64,000 nt of DNA from the NCBI RefSeq assembly GCF_030247185.1, contig NC_080572.1:300873656-300937655 (forward strand), given 5' to 3'. Position numbers and translations under genes: made by a program. The stretch is from Malaya genurostris (Eukaryota > Arthropoda > Insecta > Diptera > Culicidae). Positions 33,300 to 44,644 of this stretch are shown one piece after another (the first letter of the stretch is position 1; each line of letters starts with the position of its first letter). The notes under the pieces were generated by a model that was given only the letters and a program-made list of their open reading frames with translations, did no database searches and was not told the DNA's origin.

Positions 33300-34165
33300 T
33301 CATTAACAGATTGGAAGTGTTTTCAAGACGGCAAGAGTTTTTTTTTATCTTTTCAAACTTTTTGTGAAAATGAATGAATTTGTATGTATTCACGATAACA
33401 ATTAATGTTATGCAGCTATGTACCACTGGTGGAACACAATAAACATTTTCCAGAATAAAGTGAGGTCGCGATTCGTGCAGTTTCATGCAGCGAATAACTT
33501 TTATAATTAATAACAGTAACAACAAACGCGAGAGCATGCACAAATATGGGTGAGGTTATGTTACCGATAGGGTTACCAGTACACCTTATGATCGTAGAAA
33601 AGTTTCTAGTCAGTGAATACTGAATATTTGGATACGATTGGTAACAAAGAGAACTTTGGATGCAAACTAAATTCCCGTTGTTTCAAAGGAATCGGAAGAC
33701 TATGTAATGTTTAAATCCATTTGATGCAAACATTTCAGTGAGGCGGAGCTATACGAATGGGTCATCGGAATTCGATTGAGTTAACACCTCCCTGAATCTT
33801 GGACTAAAGTTATTTGCATGTATGAACAAAATACATGAAAACATATTTGTTCTGTAAACCGCTGTCAGAAAATATATCAAAATACATATGCGTCGCAAAT
33901 TTACACGCGTTTTTCTGATTCTTATTCAGACATGTTTCGAATCAGAACGGTTTTATAACTTCGATAGTCTAATCACAACCTTGTAGGACCTTATCGCTTA
34001 CGATGTAGTCAATTTGTGTGAGTTTGAATGTGTTAAATTTCCGTTAGCTAAACTATCTGTGCCACCGTTCGATCCAATCAGCAATACAGTAATCAACCGA
34101 ACAATGCTATCAAAAGTGTTAATGTTTAATATAAATAAATGGCCACACGATTTAAAAACCAAAAT
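33300..34165. other. Sequence without recognised genes
   Basis: No domain, repeat partner or simple repeat of note was found between the pogo element and GC-rich island 4. Confidence 0.3.
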
Positions 34166-34169
34166 AATA

Positions 34170-35560
34170 GCCGATAAGACACACTAACCGGATTACGCGA
34201 ATCCGGTATTTCGCCAGCACTTCGTCCCGTCTGTGGGGCAAAACTTTTCAAAAAAAGAAAAAGAAAGGCCCGATTATCATCGTGAGGCCGTCCACCGGGG
34301 GCATCAGTTCCGCTTCTCAGTTCCTATCAGACAACCGTGGCGAACGGATAAGGTTACGGTCGTACACAGATTTCCGAACCCGACTGCCTTACTTCATGGT
34401 GGGCGCGATCCTCTTCCGTCCCGAGCCAGACACAATCCGCTGCGCTGTCATGATTCGATTCGCGAGAGTTAGCGAACATTCCGCGGGCAGGATGAAAGGG
34501 GACGACGGGTGCAACGTGTGCTCAAATGCGTTCATTACCAGCTTAGCTTTAGCGCAGAAAGTTCGGGGAAATTATTACGCGCATGAGTAGAATCGCACGT
34601 GTTTCGCAAGGTTTGGTTGTCCCTCAACGCATAGAGAAAAAAAAAACCAAACGAAAACATCAACTCGCATTCGCTGAGCCTCAGGGCTGACAACCTCAAC
34701 GCGTCTTGGGAGGTTCATTGCAGTGTCGACGCATTCAAACGGAAACCAACTGCAGCGATATTCGCGTAGCAAAGGTGCAAAAAATAACGACGGAATTCTG
34801 TGTAAACTGCAAACTGCAACGACACTTCTCTCTCTGCAGACTCCATTCATTTACCGGTATGCGGTTGCTCTCGGCGGTGGTGGCTTATGACGCTTCACTT
34901 GAGCCCACTTGAAGTTGTTCACCTGGTTGTGACTGTCTGTTTCGTTTCCCCTGACTGACTGACTGACTGACGCGAACAGCGGTTCGTGGTTTTACATTTT
35001 CGTTCTCGTCTGCTCGCATGTGTGTGTGTGTCTACTTTATGAGTAGCTTCGAATCGCCCACCATACAAAATCACGCTCACAGGTTTTGTGCTGTGCGACG
35101 GTTGAAGTGGTCGCGCGCATCCCACGGATTGTTGGGCTCCAGCACAAAAACTGTGGGCTCAGAGTACCGCACATGCAAAATTATGTTAAATAAATGATAC
35201 TCTAATTATGGCGGTGCGGATAATGCACGGATACCGATAGCGACGACGATTTCGTGCGGCGGACTCTCGTGGAGAAACTTGGGAAATCCAACTGTTTGAT
35301 GGCCACATGAAACCACAGGATTAGTACCCGGCACTCGCCAGGAATCGTCGTGCTTTACGCAATATGAATGATCTCTACGTTGGGGTTTCGCATAATGTTC
35401 GGTACTTGCCGGTTTGGTTGCAAATCATGAAAATGGAGAAAAATGAGTCTTTAGGATATAAGCGTCTCGTGCTCAGGGTCGCGCCGGGTTAGTCAAATAA
35501 AGCTGACACACGACGTCGCCAGCTGTTCGATTTCATAATTCTTCGGAGCACAAGTGGCAT
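34170..35560. other. GC-richer single-copy island 4
   Basis: Contains a (ctga)n run at about 34951-34970, a (gt)n run at 35019-35031 and AT-rich motifs such as ctctaattatggcgg (35200) in GC-rich context. Overlapping frames of 68-102 codons on both strands have no domain. No transposon signature was recognised. It is a candidate for ancestral or regulatory sequence; no exon is supported. Confidence 0.35.
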
Positions 35561-35707
35561 TCACCGTGCTTTTTTTCAAGTGAACACATTCAAGTACCAA
35601 CAATAGAAACATGGTTTAATATTGCAAACTAATTTCATCATATTTCCTACTGGATCGTTAATAAGAGTTTTAGAACAAATACCAAACCGACATTGTATCG
35701 CATTGTA

Positions 35708-35820
35708 TATTAGAAAGAGAGAAAATGTACGTTCTTTGCCTACCTAACGAGAGTACGATGACTCTTCGGACTTCAATTTTAGCTTTCAAATGAACGAGGG
35801 ATCATTGCTGGTGGATTGTC
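35708..35820 (+). repeat. Dispersed repeat 'cctacctaacgagagtacg', copy 1
   Basis: Shares attagaaagagag, ctacctaacgagagtacgat, tcggacttcaattt, gctttc and caatgaacga/aatgaacgag, cattgctggtgga with 40836-40969. Copy 2 carries about 20 extra bases in the middle. Confidence 0.65.
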
Positions 35821-35999
35821 TGGCTGCTCGGCCACCATGGAAGTTGACCATCAATGTTGTGTAGTGTCGATAGCGGTTTCCCAACTGGCTAAGAATAATG
35901 CTCCACGGTGGTATAAGTCCACCAAACAGGTAAGCCTAGAATTGATCCACTGGTTTCCTGTTCCATGTCGTAAAAGGCCACAAAAATAGGAACTCCTAA

Positions 36000-38808
36000 C
36001 AGGGTGGCAAGTGACCGGGAAAATCGGGAAAACCGGGAACATGTCGGGAATTGTAGTGAAAAACCGGGAAAAATATTACTAGCTCACCTATGAGTAACAG
36101 TTGTTAGAGTAATGATTTTTTTTTCAACAATTGAAAAGTAGGAGACAACACCCAAGTTTTCGTTTGAGCGAAATGTTCAGTACAAGTGTTGAAATAACTT
36201 ATTGTCCATTGGAAATTGGGCCAACACCCCATGTCTCGCCCAACGATTTTTAGAGGCTTGCAGCAGTTTTAAAGCAAACAGGAAGCATCAGAGTTTTTTT
36301 TAGTTGTTATCAATAACAGCACAATGAAAGCTCATTTTGAAAAATAAGGATAATTTGGATTTTTGTTAAATTTTTGAATAAGTATTCAACATACCTGCGA
36401 AATTTATGGCAAAATCTCAAGATAACATAGGGAAAATTTTTAATAAAATTATTGAACATTTTTAGGAGCCTTCATGTTTTTTAAGTTTGTTAATAATTGC
36501 CCTCGTTTCATCATAATTTGTCTCAGTAATGTCATCTTGAGACAATACTTTTGTTATGCTTATATTTCTGTGAGATGTCAAAAGGACTCGCAAGATCGGA
36601 AGAGTTTTCGACTTTGATCTTATTCACCGTTTACAGGAGCTTTTTTTTTTTTGAGAGTAGAAACTGGTTTCTGAGGACTAGTATAGAATCTTAGAAAGAT
36701 TTAGAAAATGGATTGATTTGTTCAGTGAATCTATGTTCAATTTTCTTTTAAACGTCCTCAACTATTCCATAGTAGGATCACAAGAACATTGATATTGATG
36801 TAGATAAAGGTGAATTGAATTTAGTTTGAGCTTTTGGAACTTCAATAAGGTAATGATTTAAATTTTATACGGCCATATCTATTTTTCCCAAAACAATTTC
36901 AGGGTTTACATTCGATAGTGTTCTAGTCAATTAGTTCTAAGCTGGTAGAATATATAACTAATTGAACTAATCATAGCTTATTTTGAAACCCTGAATGTTA
37001 TTGTTGATCTGCTAGAATCAGATCAATTGTAGAAAGATTTATCATGTAGATAAATTAGTTAAGCTATTGGGAATAAAACTGGTTTAAAACCAGCGGAGAG
37101 TTCATCATGAAGAACTCGTACTTTCTGATTACTTTTCTGATTACTCTACGAGCATTTAGAATCCTATTAGGAAAAAACAGATCGATATATTGTTCATTTT
37201 AACACCTATCATTTGATTTATTTACCCATCAACGCATTGAAATCGTAAACATTGTTTATTAACTAACAGATAGATTAGAAAGAAATTGGTGTTTTAAAAG
37301 AGCAAGTCGTGGCAGAAGAACGGTTTTGCGAAATCTTCTAATACACACATCTAAGACATCTAATGATTTTAAATTCAATTCTATTACATACAAATTTCGA
37401 TTTTTTGGTCTGACAGGACTTCGTTAATAATTGGTTTTATGGTTTTCATCACAATCACAGCATGATAATTCATATGAGGGTATCGTTCATTGAACAGATG
37501 TGCTTGCAAGCGACATAATCAAAACAGTATATTTCCATATAACAATTTATTGTACCATGGTTGAAGCCCTGGCAATGTAGATATTGTGTTAGATTCGCTG
37601 TGCCATCATCAGTGTTTGTGATTGCCGATAATTTGGCAGAAAGTGGCTCGAGATTTCTCTACATTGTATACAACATTTTCAATCTGGTAGAAGATGCTAC
37701 AAGAACTCGCTGTCTCTCAATGCATGAACCGTGAGAGAATTTATCTACATTTCTTCACTCCATTTCATACTCTGAGTATTTCACTGCCCTTAACAAAATA
37801 TATACAGTCCGGTGATGAATTTACCAAGAGAGAATCGCAAGTTGATAATTATCTCAGATAATTCGACTTGATGATTCTCATACTAGGTCACAATATACAA
37901 TATTTCAAAACTCTGGTCTGGAGCATTCACAGCTATTTTCCTAGAAACAACTTATACAAAGGTTATATGCGCATAGTTAGAATAAGCGGCAATAGTAAAA
38001 TGATTCTATCGCAATTATCCACTGCCCGTATAGAATCGGATCGCTAAACGAGAATAAGTGACCGTTTGTTGCTTCAGAGAGGATCCTCACAGCAGCGTGC
38101 TAACCTTTGATTCTCAGAAATGTCATCGAGAGAAATTCGCTCTCGCACTGGCGTCTATTCTATGTTAAATGAACCATGCCGGTTTTTTGTTGCTGCGATG
38201 ATATCCGTCTCTCTTTGATGGCACTGATTGAATCGTGTGAAGTGTTGGTAGAGAGCGTTCTCTGATACGATAAAAGCCATCCTTGGCCATCATGCCGTTT
38301 ATAATTTTCCCGCCCGAGCGAAGAAAGCTCTGTACAAAATTATTTGAAGTTGCAAGCATAGATTGTTTTTTGTTTTTCTCCGAGTGGCAAAAGTCTGATT
38401 TTGGGATTGTTGTGAATTATTTATTCATTTTTAATCATGTGTATACCAAAAAAAATAATAAAAACAGGCATGTGCACTCGGAAGAAATCAGTTACGTGTA
38501 ACCAAAACCCCTGAATGACTTGAAAGAGGCTTTATGCTTTTCTTATATGTACATGTTATAATGAATATTTTCTATTTATACATCGAAATGCCTGGAAAGT
38601 ATTTGAATCCTCCTTTCAGCGGGCCTATTACAATGATCCTTTTTGGACATGGGATATCTGTTTAAAGTTTGAATTAAAAAATATTTTAAAAAACTAAACA
38701 GGGGCGATTTTAGCCAATTCCAAAAACCGGGAATTTTTATCTCAAAAAACCGGGAAAATTTGGAAAAAAAACCGGGAAATTGAAATCGCCAATTCACTTG
38801 TTACCCTG
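36000..38808. mobile_element. 2.8-kb TIR element with 6-bp TSD TCCTAA
   Basis: The left end is cagggtggcaagtgaccggg. The right end, reverse-complemented, is cagggtaacaagtgaattgg. Both are flanked by TCCTAA (35994-35999 and 38809-38814). Just inside each end lie repeated accgggaaa/ccgggaat motifs (four on the left, about four on the right). The 2.6-kb interior shows no transposase: the longest frames are below 75 codons. A 6-bp duplication fits neither hAT (8 bp) nor Tc1/mariner (TA), so the superfamily is open. The junction-and-TSD logic is strong; the class is not. Confidence 0.75.
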
Positions 38809-39099
38809 TCCTAAGTCAAGGTGTATTTCCGTGCCGATGACTGAATGGCTGCAGGAGGTTGAACAATGCAGATGTGAAAGGATTATCGTGGGTTTTTTTA
38901 CTTACTTAAGTTAAGCGAAGCTCTGGCACAGTGGACGATTTCATTCTACGCAACTCGTGGGATTTAAATGAATAAATCATTTTAAAACAACCTTCCATGG
39001 TTCGCTACAGGCAATTATAAGCCAATATATTTGGTATATTAATCCACGTGAAAAGCCTCGAGCATGCATACTTGCAAATAGTTCTCTCGATTTTCATTC

Positions 39100-39290
39100 A
39101 TAGTTAATGCAGGAAATCGCCCAACTTTTGCGAGATCTAGAAGAGGGGAGGTTTTGGACGTAACTCTCTGCTCTGATAGAATTGCGCACGAGTTGGTAAA
39201 TTGGCTCGTCTCCGATGAGCTCGAACCTTCGCTATCTGATCATAAGTGCATCTTTTTTGAACATTCAAACATTGATATTAAAGCTTGCTT
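39100..39290 (+). pseudogene. LINE endonuclease domain remnant, C-terminal part
   Basis: In-frame from 39121: PTFARSRRGEVLDVTLCSD, then HELVNWLVSDE and SLSDHKCIFFE. 'PTF...R.EVLD.TL' and 'SDE.SLSDH' are the closing blocks of the AP-type endonuclease of non-LTR retrotransposons (LOA/I/R1-like), which nicks target DNA to prime reverse transcription. Homology stops at about 39290, where the DD37E element begins, and resumes at 40385 with the linker between endonuclease and RT. Confidence 0.8.
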
Positions 39291-40370
39291 GAATTGGAAC
39301 AGAGACAATTGCCTGTATTTCAGTTATTTATTATTGAATTCAAGATCTTTTTTTATACAAATGTAGCGTTTTTTTCATACTTTTAAGAAAAAATACGGAT
39401 AAAATTATTCGTCACGGTTTCGAAGGAATTCTCGAATTTTTCCTGTAACACGGCTCATTAGGCGGCGCACACCTTCTTCGTCCATCGTTTTAGCTATCTT
39501 ATTCCACCAGGTCGTCATCTGATTGATGTCTTTGACAACTTTTCCCTTTGCCATGAGCCTCCTCTTCATGATTGCCCAGTATTTCTCAATAGGGCGGAAC
39601 TGGGGGCAGATGGGTGGGTTCAGGTTTTTCGGAACAAACTGGACCCCTTTCTCTGCATACCATTCTTGAACGACTTTGCTGTAATGACAGTTTGCTAAAT
39701 TTGGCCAAAACATTGCGGGATGGTCGTGGGATCGAATGAACGGCAAAACTCGTTTTTGAAGACACTCTTTTTGGTATAGTTCCGATGTTATTGTCTTATT
39801 TGTAACGAAAACTTTCGTTTTTTGCCACAGCTGCAAATGCCCTGCCAAATCATAAATTTTCTTGCAAATTTGTCGGCATAAACAAATTTAAATTTGGCTG
39901 GAACATCCCCCGAGCCTTTGCCAAGTAAAATTTTTGACCTGGGATTTGCCCGAAGTCAGCCTCGACATAGGTTTCATCGTCCATCAGAAGACACCCGTCG
40001 AACTTGGTCAGCACCTGGTCATATAATTTCCGAGCACGAATTTTGACCACACTATTCTGTTTTATGGTCCGATTTGGCTGTTTGCTAGCTCGATACGACT
40101 TGATTCCTTCCCGGAGTCGAGTTCTCCTCACGGTACTATGGGCAGCACCGAATTTTCTGGCCAAATCACGGTCCGACAGATTAGGATTCCTCTTAATCGT
40201 CTTCAAAATCTTACCACGCAGTTTCCGGTCAACAGTTCCACTCCGACGATTGGCTTGAGGCTTCCGAACCGTCGTCAATGTTTCCTTATACCGTTTGATA
40301 ACGCGCCATACGGTATTTCTGGGCAATTTTAGCGGAGTGCCACAATATGAGCAAAAACGTGTTCCAATTC
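39291..40370 (-). mobile_element. ITmD37E element 3, inserted into a LINE
   Basis: Candidate ends are gaattggaaca (39291-39301) and its reverse complement tgttccaattc (40360-40370). The minus-strand transposase fills the interval. LINE protein homology abuts on both sides, so the transposon landed in an existing LINE copy. The 1.08-kb length is short of the usual ~1.3 kb because the region before the helix-turn-helix is missing. Confidence 0.75.
39405..40370 (-). pseudogene. ITmD37E transposase, one frameshift (element 3)
   Basis: The best-preserved transposase of the window. The first frame (to about 39850) has LPRNTVWRVIKRYKET (helix-turn-helix), LSDRDLARKFG (second HTH), and LLMDDETYVEADFG with the first Asp. 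A frameshift near 39850 leads into a 147-codon frame. That frame has FWPNLANCHYSK, where the second catalytic Asp is Asn, and NPPICPQFRPIEKYWAIMK with the Glu, 37 residues on. The N-terminal ~30 residues are missing. The Asp-to-Asn change alone should abolish DNA cleavage. Confidence 0.88.
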
Positions 40371-40384
40371 TAAATAAAGCAATC

Positions 40385-40835
40385 TTTATTACATATCGTA
40401 ATCCCAAATCTACAAACTGGGACCTCTATGAAGAGGGCTTGGCGACTAGATTTTACGGGTACCAACCACCAAATTGAAACCCCGATTGAATTGGAAAAAT
40501 GTTGTCGACGAAACAATCTCACTCATAGTTGCAGCATATGAAGAGGCTTGTTCACTTCGGATTGTGCGAGCTACTAGAGGAACTCCTTGGTGGAATGCTG
40601 AACTTGCTAGACTAAGGAAACTATGCAGAAGAGCTTGGAACCACCGACGCAGAAATGGGTACTTCACTATCTTTTTAACACTCATTTTCCAGGATGTACG
40701 AAGCCATCACCGACAGTTGTTCCTGAGACTTTTTCGGGTAGTTACGATTCTTGGGCCTTTGCTCGAAACGTTGTGACAACTGAATCGGTCAAATGGGCAG
40801 TTGAGAGTTGTGCTTGGAAACCATCGAGTATAATT
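40385..40835 (+). pseudogene. LINE endonuclease-RT linker and RT start remnant
   Basis: Successive frames read ITYRNPKSTNWDLYEEGLAT; AAYEEACSLRIVRATRGTPW and WNAELARLRKLCRRAWNHRR; then HFPGCTKPSP and FARNVVTTESVKWAVES. 'RNPK.T.WDLY', 'TPWWN.EL..LRK..RRAWN' and 'V....VKWAV.SF' are conserved in this order in LOA/I-like LINEs. Stop codons at 40470-40500 and a frameshift near 40660 break it. Homology ends at about 40835, exactly where the 'ctacttaacgagagtacg' repeat starts. Confidence 0.82.
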
Positions 40836-40969
40836 ATTAGAAAGAGAGGAGATCAACGTGTTTTACCTACTTAACGAGAGTACGATGACTCATTGAACTC
40901 TTTCATAGGCATCTCGGACCTCAATTTAAGCTTTCCAATGAACGAGTGGTCATTGCTAGTGGATAATCT
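40836..40969 (+). repeat. Dispersed repeat 'cctacttaacgagagtacg', copy 2
   Basis: Matches 35708-35820. It abuts the broken end of the LINE relic, so it either inserted there or marks a recombination junction. Confidence 0.65.
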
Positions 40970-41170
40970 AAAAAAAGTAGATAAAACAAAGGAAGGTACT
41001 CGCGCTCACATAGCAACACTCAAGTAATACGCCTTAATATGAAAGATTAGGTCAAACATGCTTCTGCAATTTATACCAAATAACCGTTTCAATCGTCACC
41101 TGTACCTTGGGAATCAGGACAAATTGTGTGACATATTACACTAGTTACTTGTACCTCACCCGCATCAATT

Positions 41171-41880
41171 AGTACGGTAAAACTTCATTTCAAACGAATC
41201 TTTTTTATTCGAAAATGAAGTTTATGGCTTCCGTTGACTGTTGACCCTTCTCATTCATTTTACTTCTGTTGCCGAAGCTACCAAAATTCATCGTCAATTG
41301 AATAACCGTATCTAGTCACTTGAAGTTTTGCTTGCTCAGTTTGTAGTGCCAAGTAGTCTACCTGTTTTATTGTCTTCACTGTGGGTAGTGAGCAAGTGTG
41401 GTTGAATAGGCATAAACAACAGCTCGCTAATCAAAACTCTCTCCGACCTCAATGATGAATAGAGAGTGGCGGTGGCAAGTTAATATCGATAATTTCGACT
41501 GTTTGAAGTGTATTGAGATGAGTTACGAAACATTAGAAATAAAAACCGGAACAGGGAATAATTCATTTATGTTTATTTTGTAATTGATATTTCAGTTAGA
41601 AAAACTAGTTTACCTTTCATCTATTATCTCTAACCAATTCGAATGTTTACATGAACCTCACTTAAAGACCGCTCCCTCATTCAATTGTAAGAGATACTTG
41701 ATTATTTCAAGAAATAAACTGACGCTGGTTAAACTGAGATTCCGTAGAAAGAGAAACGAATGAAGGATGGCATGATGCCCATTCGGTGCGACAGCGAAGG
41801 TTGTGTGTTAGAATGTGAAGTTTACTGCAGTAGAGTGATCGTCAGTGTATGCACACATTCGATTTCAATTAAATTGAAAA
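41171..41880 (-). mobile_element. hAT-type MITE, copy C (degenerate)
   Basis: In reverse orientation it shares the body of copies A and B: gaccgctccctcattc, gacgctggttaaactgag, ctagtcacttgaagttt, tgcttgctcagttt and cattcgatttcaattaaatt. The termini are eroded and no target duplication is recognisable. A 76-codon frame at 41760 is chance. Confidence 0.65.
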
Positions 41881-41994
41881 ATGTATCTATAGTCTTGAAG
41901 AAGGATCGATTCACATCAAATTTTATAAATTTTTACATAACAAAAAAAAAAACAAAACACGGAAAAGCAATTTTCTCCAGTATTGGTTGATGAA

Positions 41995-42270
41995 TCGTCA
42001 AGAAAAAAACATCAGTTTATTTAGAAAAATGTGCCAAACAAACTGATATTTCTCTTTAGAATTTCCACTCAAAGACAGCAAAGAGAACTGCTTTTGCAAA
42101 AATTAGTAGTTTTCTCGAGAAGGTAAATTGCCCTTTAAATGGCAAGAGTTCCACATCGACGTTAGTTTTAGGATCTATGATCTTTACTAAATATAACTCA
42201 AACGCGCCTCTTTCGAATACGGGAGAAATAACTTGGATTCCTGCACCGCTAGCAAGACCGTAGCGCACTT
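41995..42270 (-). repeat. Dispersed repeat with a coding-like stretch, copy 2
   Basis: The minus-strand frame 42056-42268 includes VELLPFKGQFTFSRKLL and AKAVLFAV, similar to the plus-strand frame at 211-450 (PIKGQFTILEKRPLL, AKAVSQS). The nucleotide match covers about 180 bp. Preserved protein-like similarity between copies suggests descent from a coding element I cannot name. Confidence 0.45.
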
Positions 42271-42279
42271 GGAGTTATC

Positions 42280-42915
42280 TCGCTGTCCAACTTTCCCAAG
42301 CGTTGGATTGTCAGTGGAATAGAATTAGGATCAATATCGATTGGAACTCGATATCTGAAAAAAACTAGTACCAAAACGAGAATTTCCTCCAGAGAAAAAG
42401 TACTCGATTCAGGCTTGCTTGATTCTCGACACAGTGATTGGACAAACAGTGTTCAGAATTGAACGCCGAAAGAGTGTCTCTATATTCGAAAAACCATGTC
42501 GCAGTAGAGCAATTTCAGAAATTACCAGCAGAAAATGTGACGGAATCAGAATCGAGTAGTTCCGGCTTATATAAAACTTTGCACACATCTTCAGTATGAC
42601 AAACCGTCTGTGTTGCATAAATGGCAGGAAAAATTGGGTCGAAAATAAATTTAGAAAATGCACCTACAAATTAAGTTAGTTTTCAGCCAAATCTAGAAGA
42701 ATTCTTGCATCGTCGCTCTAAATGACGGGGCGAATTTTTTTTCGGGCCATATTTTACTAGTCAATTTTTCAAGTGATTGCATAAACTTTCTAGATGAAGA
42801 AGGCAATAAATATACTTTCATATGAATGCAGCGTTATTATGATATGCAAAAACACTAACAAGTAGTTACAAATTGAATAGAAGATGTACAAATTTACATA
42901 TTTTCCATCTGAAAA
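42280..42915. other. Sequence without genes; weak link to the 28-kb units
   Basis: The phrase cttcagtatgacaaaccgtc (42589-42608) and flanks resemble cttcaatatgacaaaccggt at 28228, hinting at a decayed copy of the composite units. The rest is unassigned. Confidence 0.35.
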
Positions 42916-42921
42916 ATATAG

Positions 42922-43500
42922 ATTTAAATGTGGCTACCCTGCACGCTGTACGAAATTGAACAAATCACGCTGCGAACGGATCAAAGCGGTGGTGTTTTCT
43001 TCTTCCGTACCGCACGTACCGATGCGTACCAGCTTTGCATCGTCATTTTGAATGACGATTTGAATGTTTTGACACTCATCGCCCTATAATAGCTGGTCAT
43101 ACGTCAGCCTAAAGTCGGGTCTGGATGAAATTGCTTAGTATATTTTAAAACAAAGAGAACTTTAATTTGAATCATGATTCGTGCAAATCGGTTCTCGATT
43201 TTTTGGAAACTGCAACTCGGAAATTGGTGTAGCCGAAGTCAGTTAAATTCAAATCTATCAAAATCTACAATCCCGATAAACCCGTTTAATTGATGTGAAA
43301 TTGACATTTCCTCACTGATCACCCTGTATCTCCGGAACTGGAAGTCAGATCTGATTAAAAACAGTATGTTTGTACGGGATCTTAAACCCTTTAATTTGAA
43401 TCTTAGATGGAGGAAATCGGTTTGAAATAACACACACTTCCGTATTATTTTTGTCTTCTTCCTAAAGCTAATTGAAAAACCACTTGTTACTTCAGACTGT
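42922..43500 (+). repeat. Long repeat with head block plus 'ccggaagtc' units, copy 1
   Basis: The head (42922-43210) has aatgtggctaccctgcacgc, tgttttcttcttccgtaccg and atgcgtaccag. It matches 45697-45945. It continues into 'ccggaagtc'-type units at 43120-43450 (tggaagtcagatctgat, ttgaatcttag). Nothing is encoded. Confidence 0.7.
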
Positions 43501-43589
43501 TTCAAACCATCTCGTACCGATTGAATGACATTTCAAGTTCAGTTGTCTAATAAAGCATCCATCGCTAAACTTGTTTACCAGACTGAACC

Positions 43590-44640
43590 AAAAATCGGTT
43601 GATTTTAGTTTTTCAATCAGCAAACAAAGACTCGAACCCACTCGAACAAAACGAACTCGTTGAAAGCGAAACCCACACGACATTCCGGATCTTGTCTCCA
43701 GGCCATAATCTCATCTCGCCATCTCCAACCAACTGGACATCTCCTTTGGCTACACGGGGAATACGACCGGCACGAACCCGAGCCATTAGTGCGCAGATTG
43801 AAACTCGTTCAAATCTCCATTCAGAATACAGCACCGAGTCCCATACGTAACCAAATAAATTGAAATAAGATTTTTTTTCATTCGCACCCAACCTCCCACC
43901 CGATGTTGTTCGGGTCGGACGTAGGACGAACAGAACAGCTGAGACGAGACAGTGAACAAAATTGCACCGTTCGCGCATAAACTTCAGCTAATAGAGATTT
44001 TAATTTAATTATTGCATAATCCCACTCTGGGACTCGCAGCCACCTCTGGACTGGACTGGACTGGACTTGGACCTGGCGGACGAAGCGGAATTAATTTCAA
44101 ACCGTTCATTCACTGATCGTGTGCTTCAAAGCTCTTTCTCTCTCGCTCTCTCTATCTCTCGGAATCATTCACGCATTTGAACCGCCTACCGGTTCGCGGA
44201 GACCCCCACGCATTCGGATCGCCTGGGAGGCAGGGGAAGCGAAAAAAAAAATGCAAACTATACATATGTAATCTATATTTATGCTATTAGACGCTTCTGA
44301 ATGAAGGGGCCCCAGAAGAGGAGAGAGAGAGAGACAGAGAAAAAACTTTACGAGGCAATTTACAAACGCCGCGCACCGTGGATTGACGTTGGAAACATGT
44401 GGCAGGTCGGCTATAAAATGTGCCTTGACCTATTGGTCGGTTGGTTCGGTTGATGGAGACACCGGGAGCTTACAGGTTGGAACCAATTGGCTTAATCTAG
44501 TGGATGTTTTGTCCGATTCGACACCGGTCATTCCGGCGTGAAATGAAGTCTTTACGAATCGACCCGGACGGTGACTTTCGGCAAGGCTGCCAAGATTTAA
44601 CAAGACCCAATGTGGGTCACGCCAATGAACGGCCATAATC
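43590..44640. other. GC-richer single-copy island 5
   Basis: Includes a ggact(t)gga run at 44048-44070, CT- and GA-rich tracts at 44131-44161 and 44316-44341, and an AT-rich motif tttaatttaattattgcataat-like at 43998-44020 that resembles homeodomain/POU sites. A 121-codon minus-strand frame (43613-43978) has no domain. No transposon signature was seen; no exon is supported. Confidence 0.35.
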
Positions 44641-44644
44641 GTTG

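Noticed and set aside
39405..40407. Active DD37E transposase
   Set aside because: One frameshift near 39850, a missing N-terminus and Asn at the second catalytic Asp.
43613..43978. 121-codon minus-strand frame in island 5
   Set aside because: No recognisable motif; composition follows the GC-rich island.
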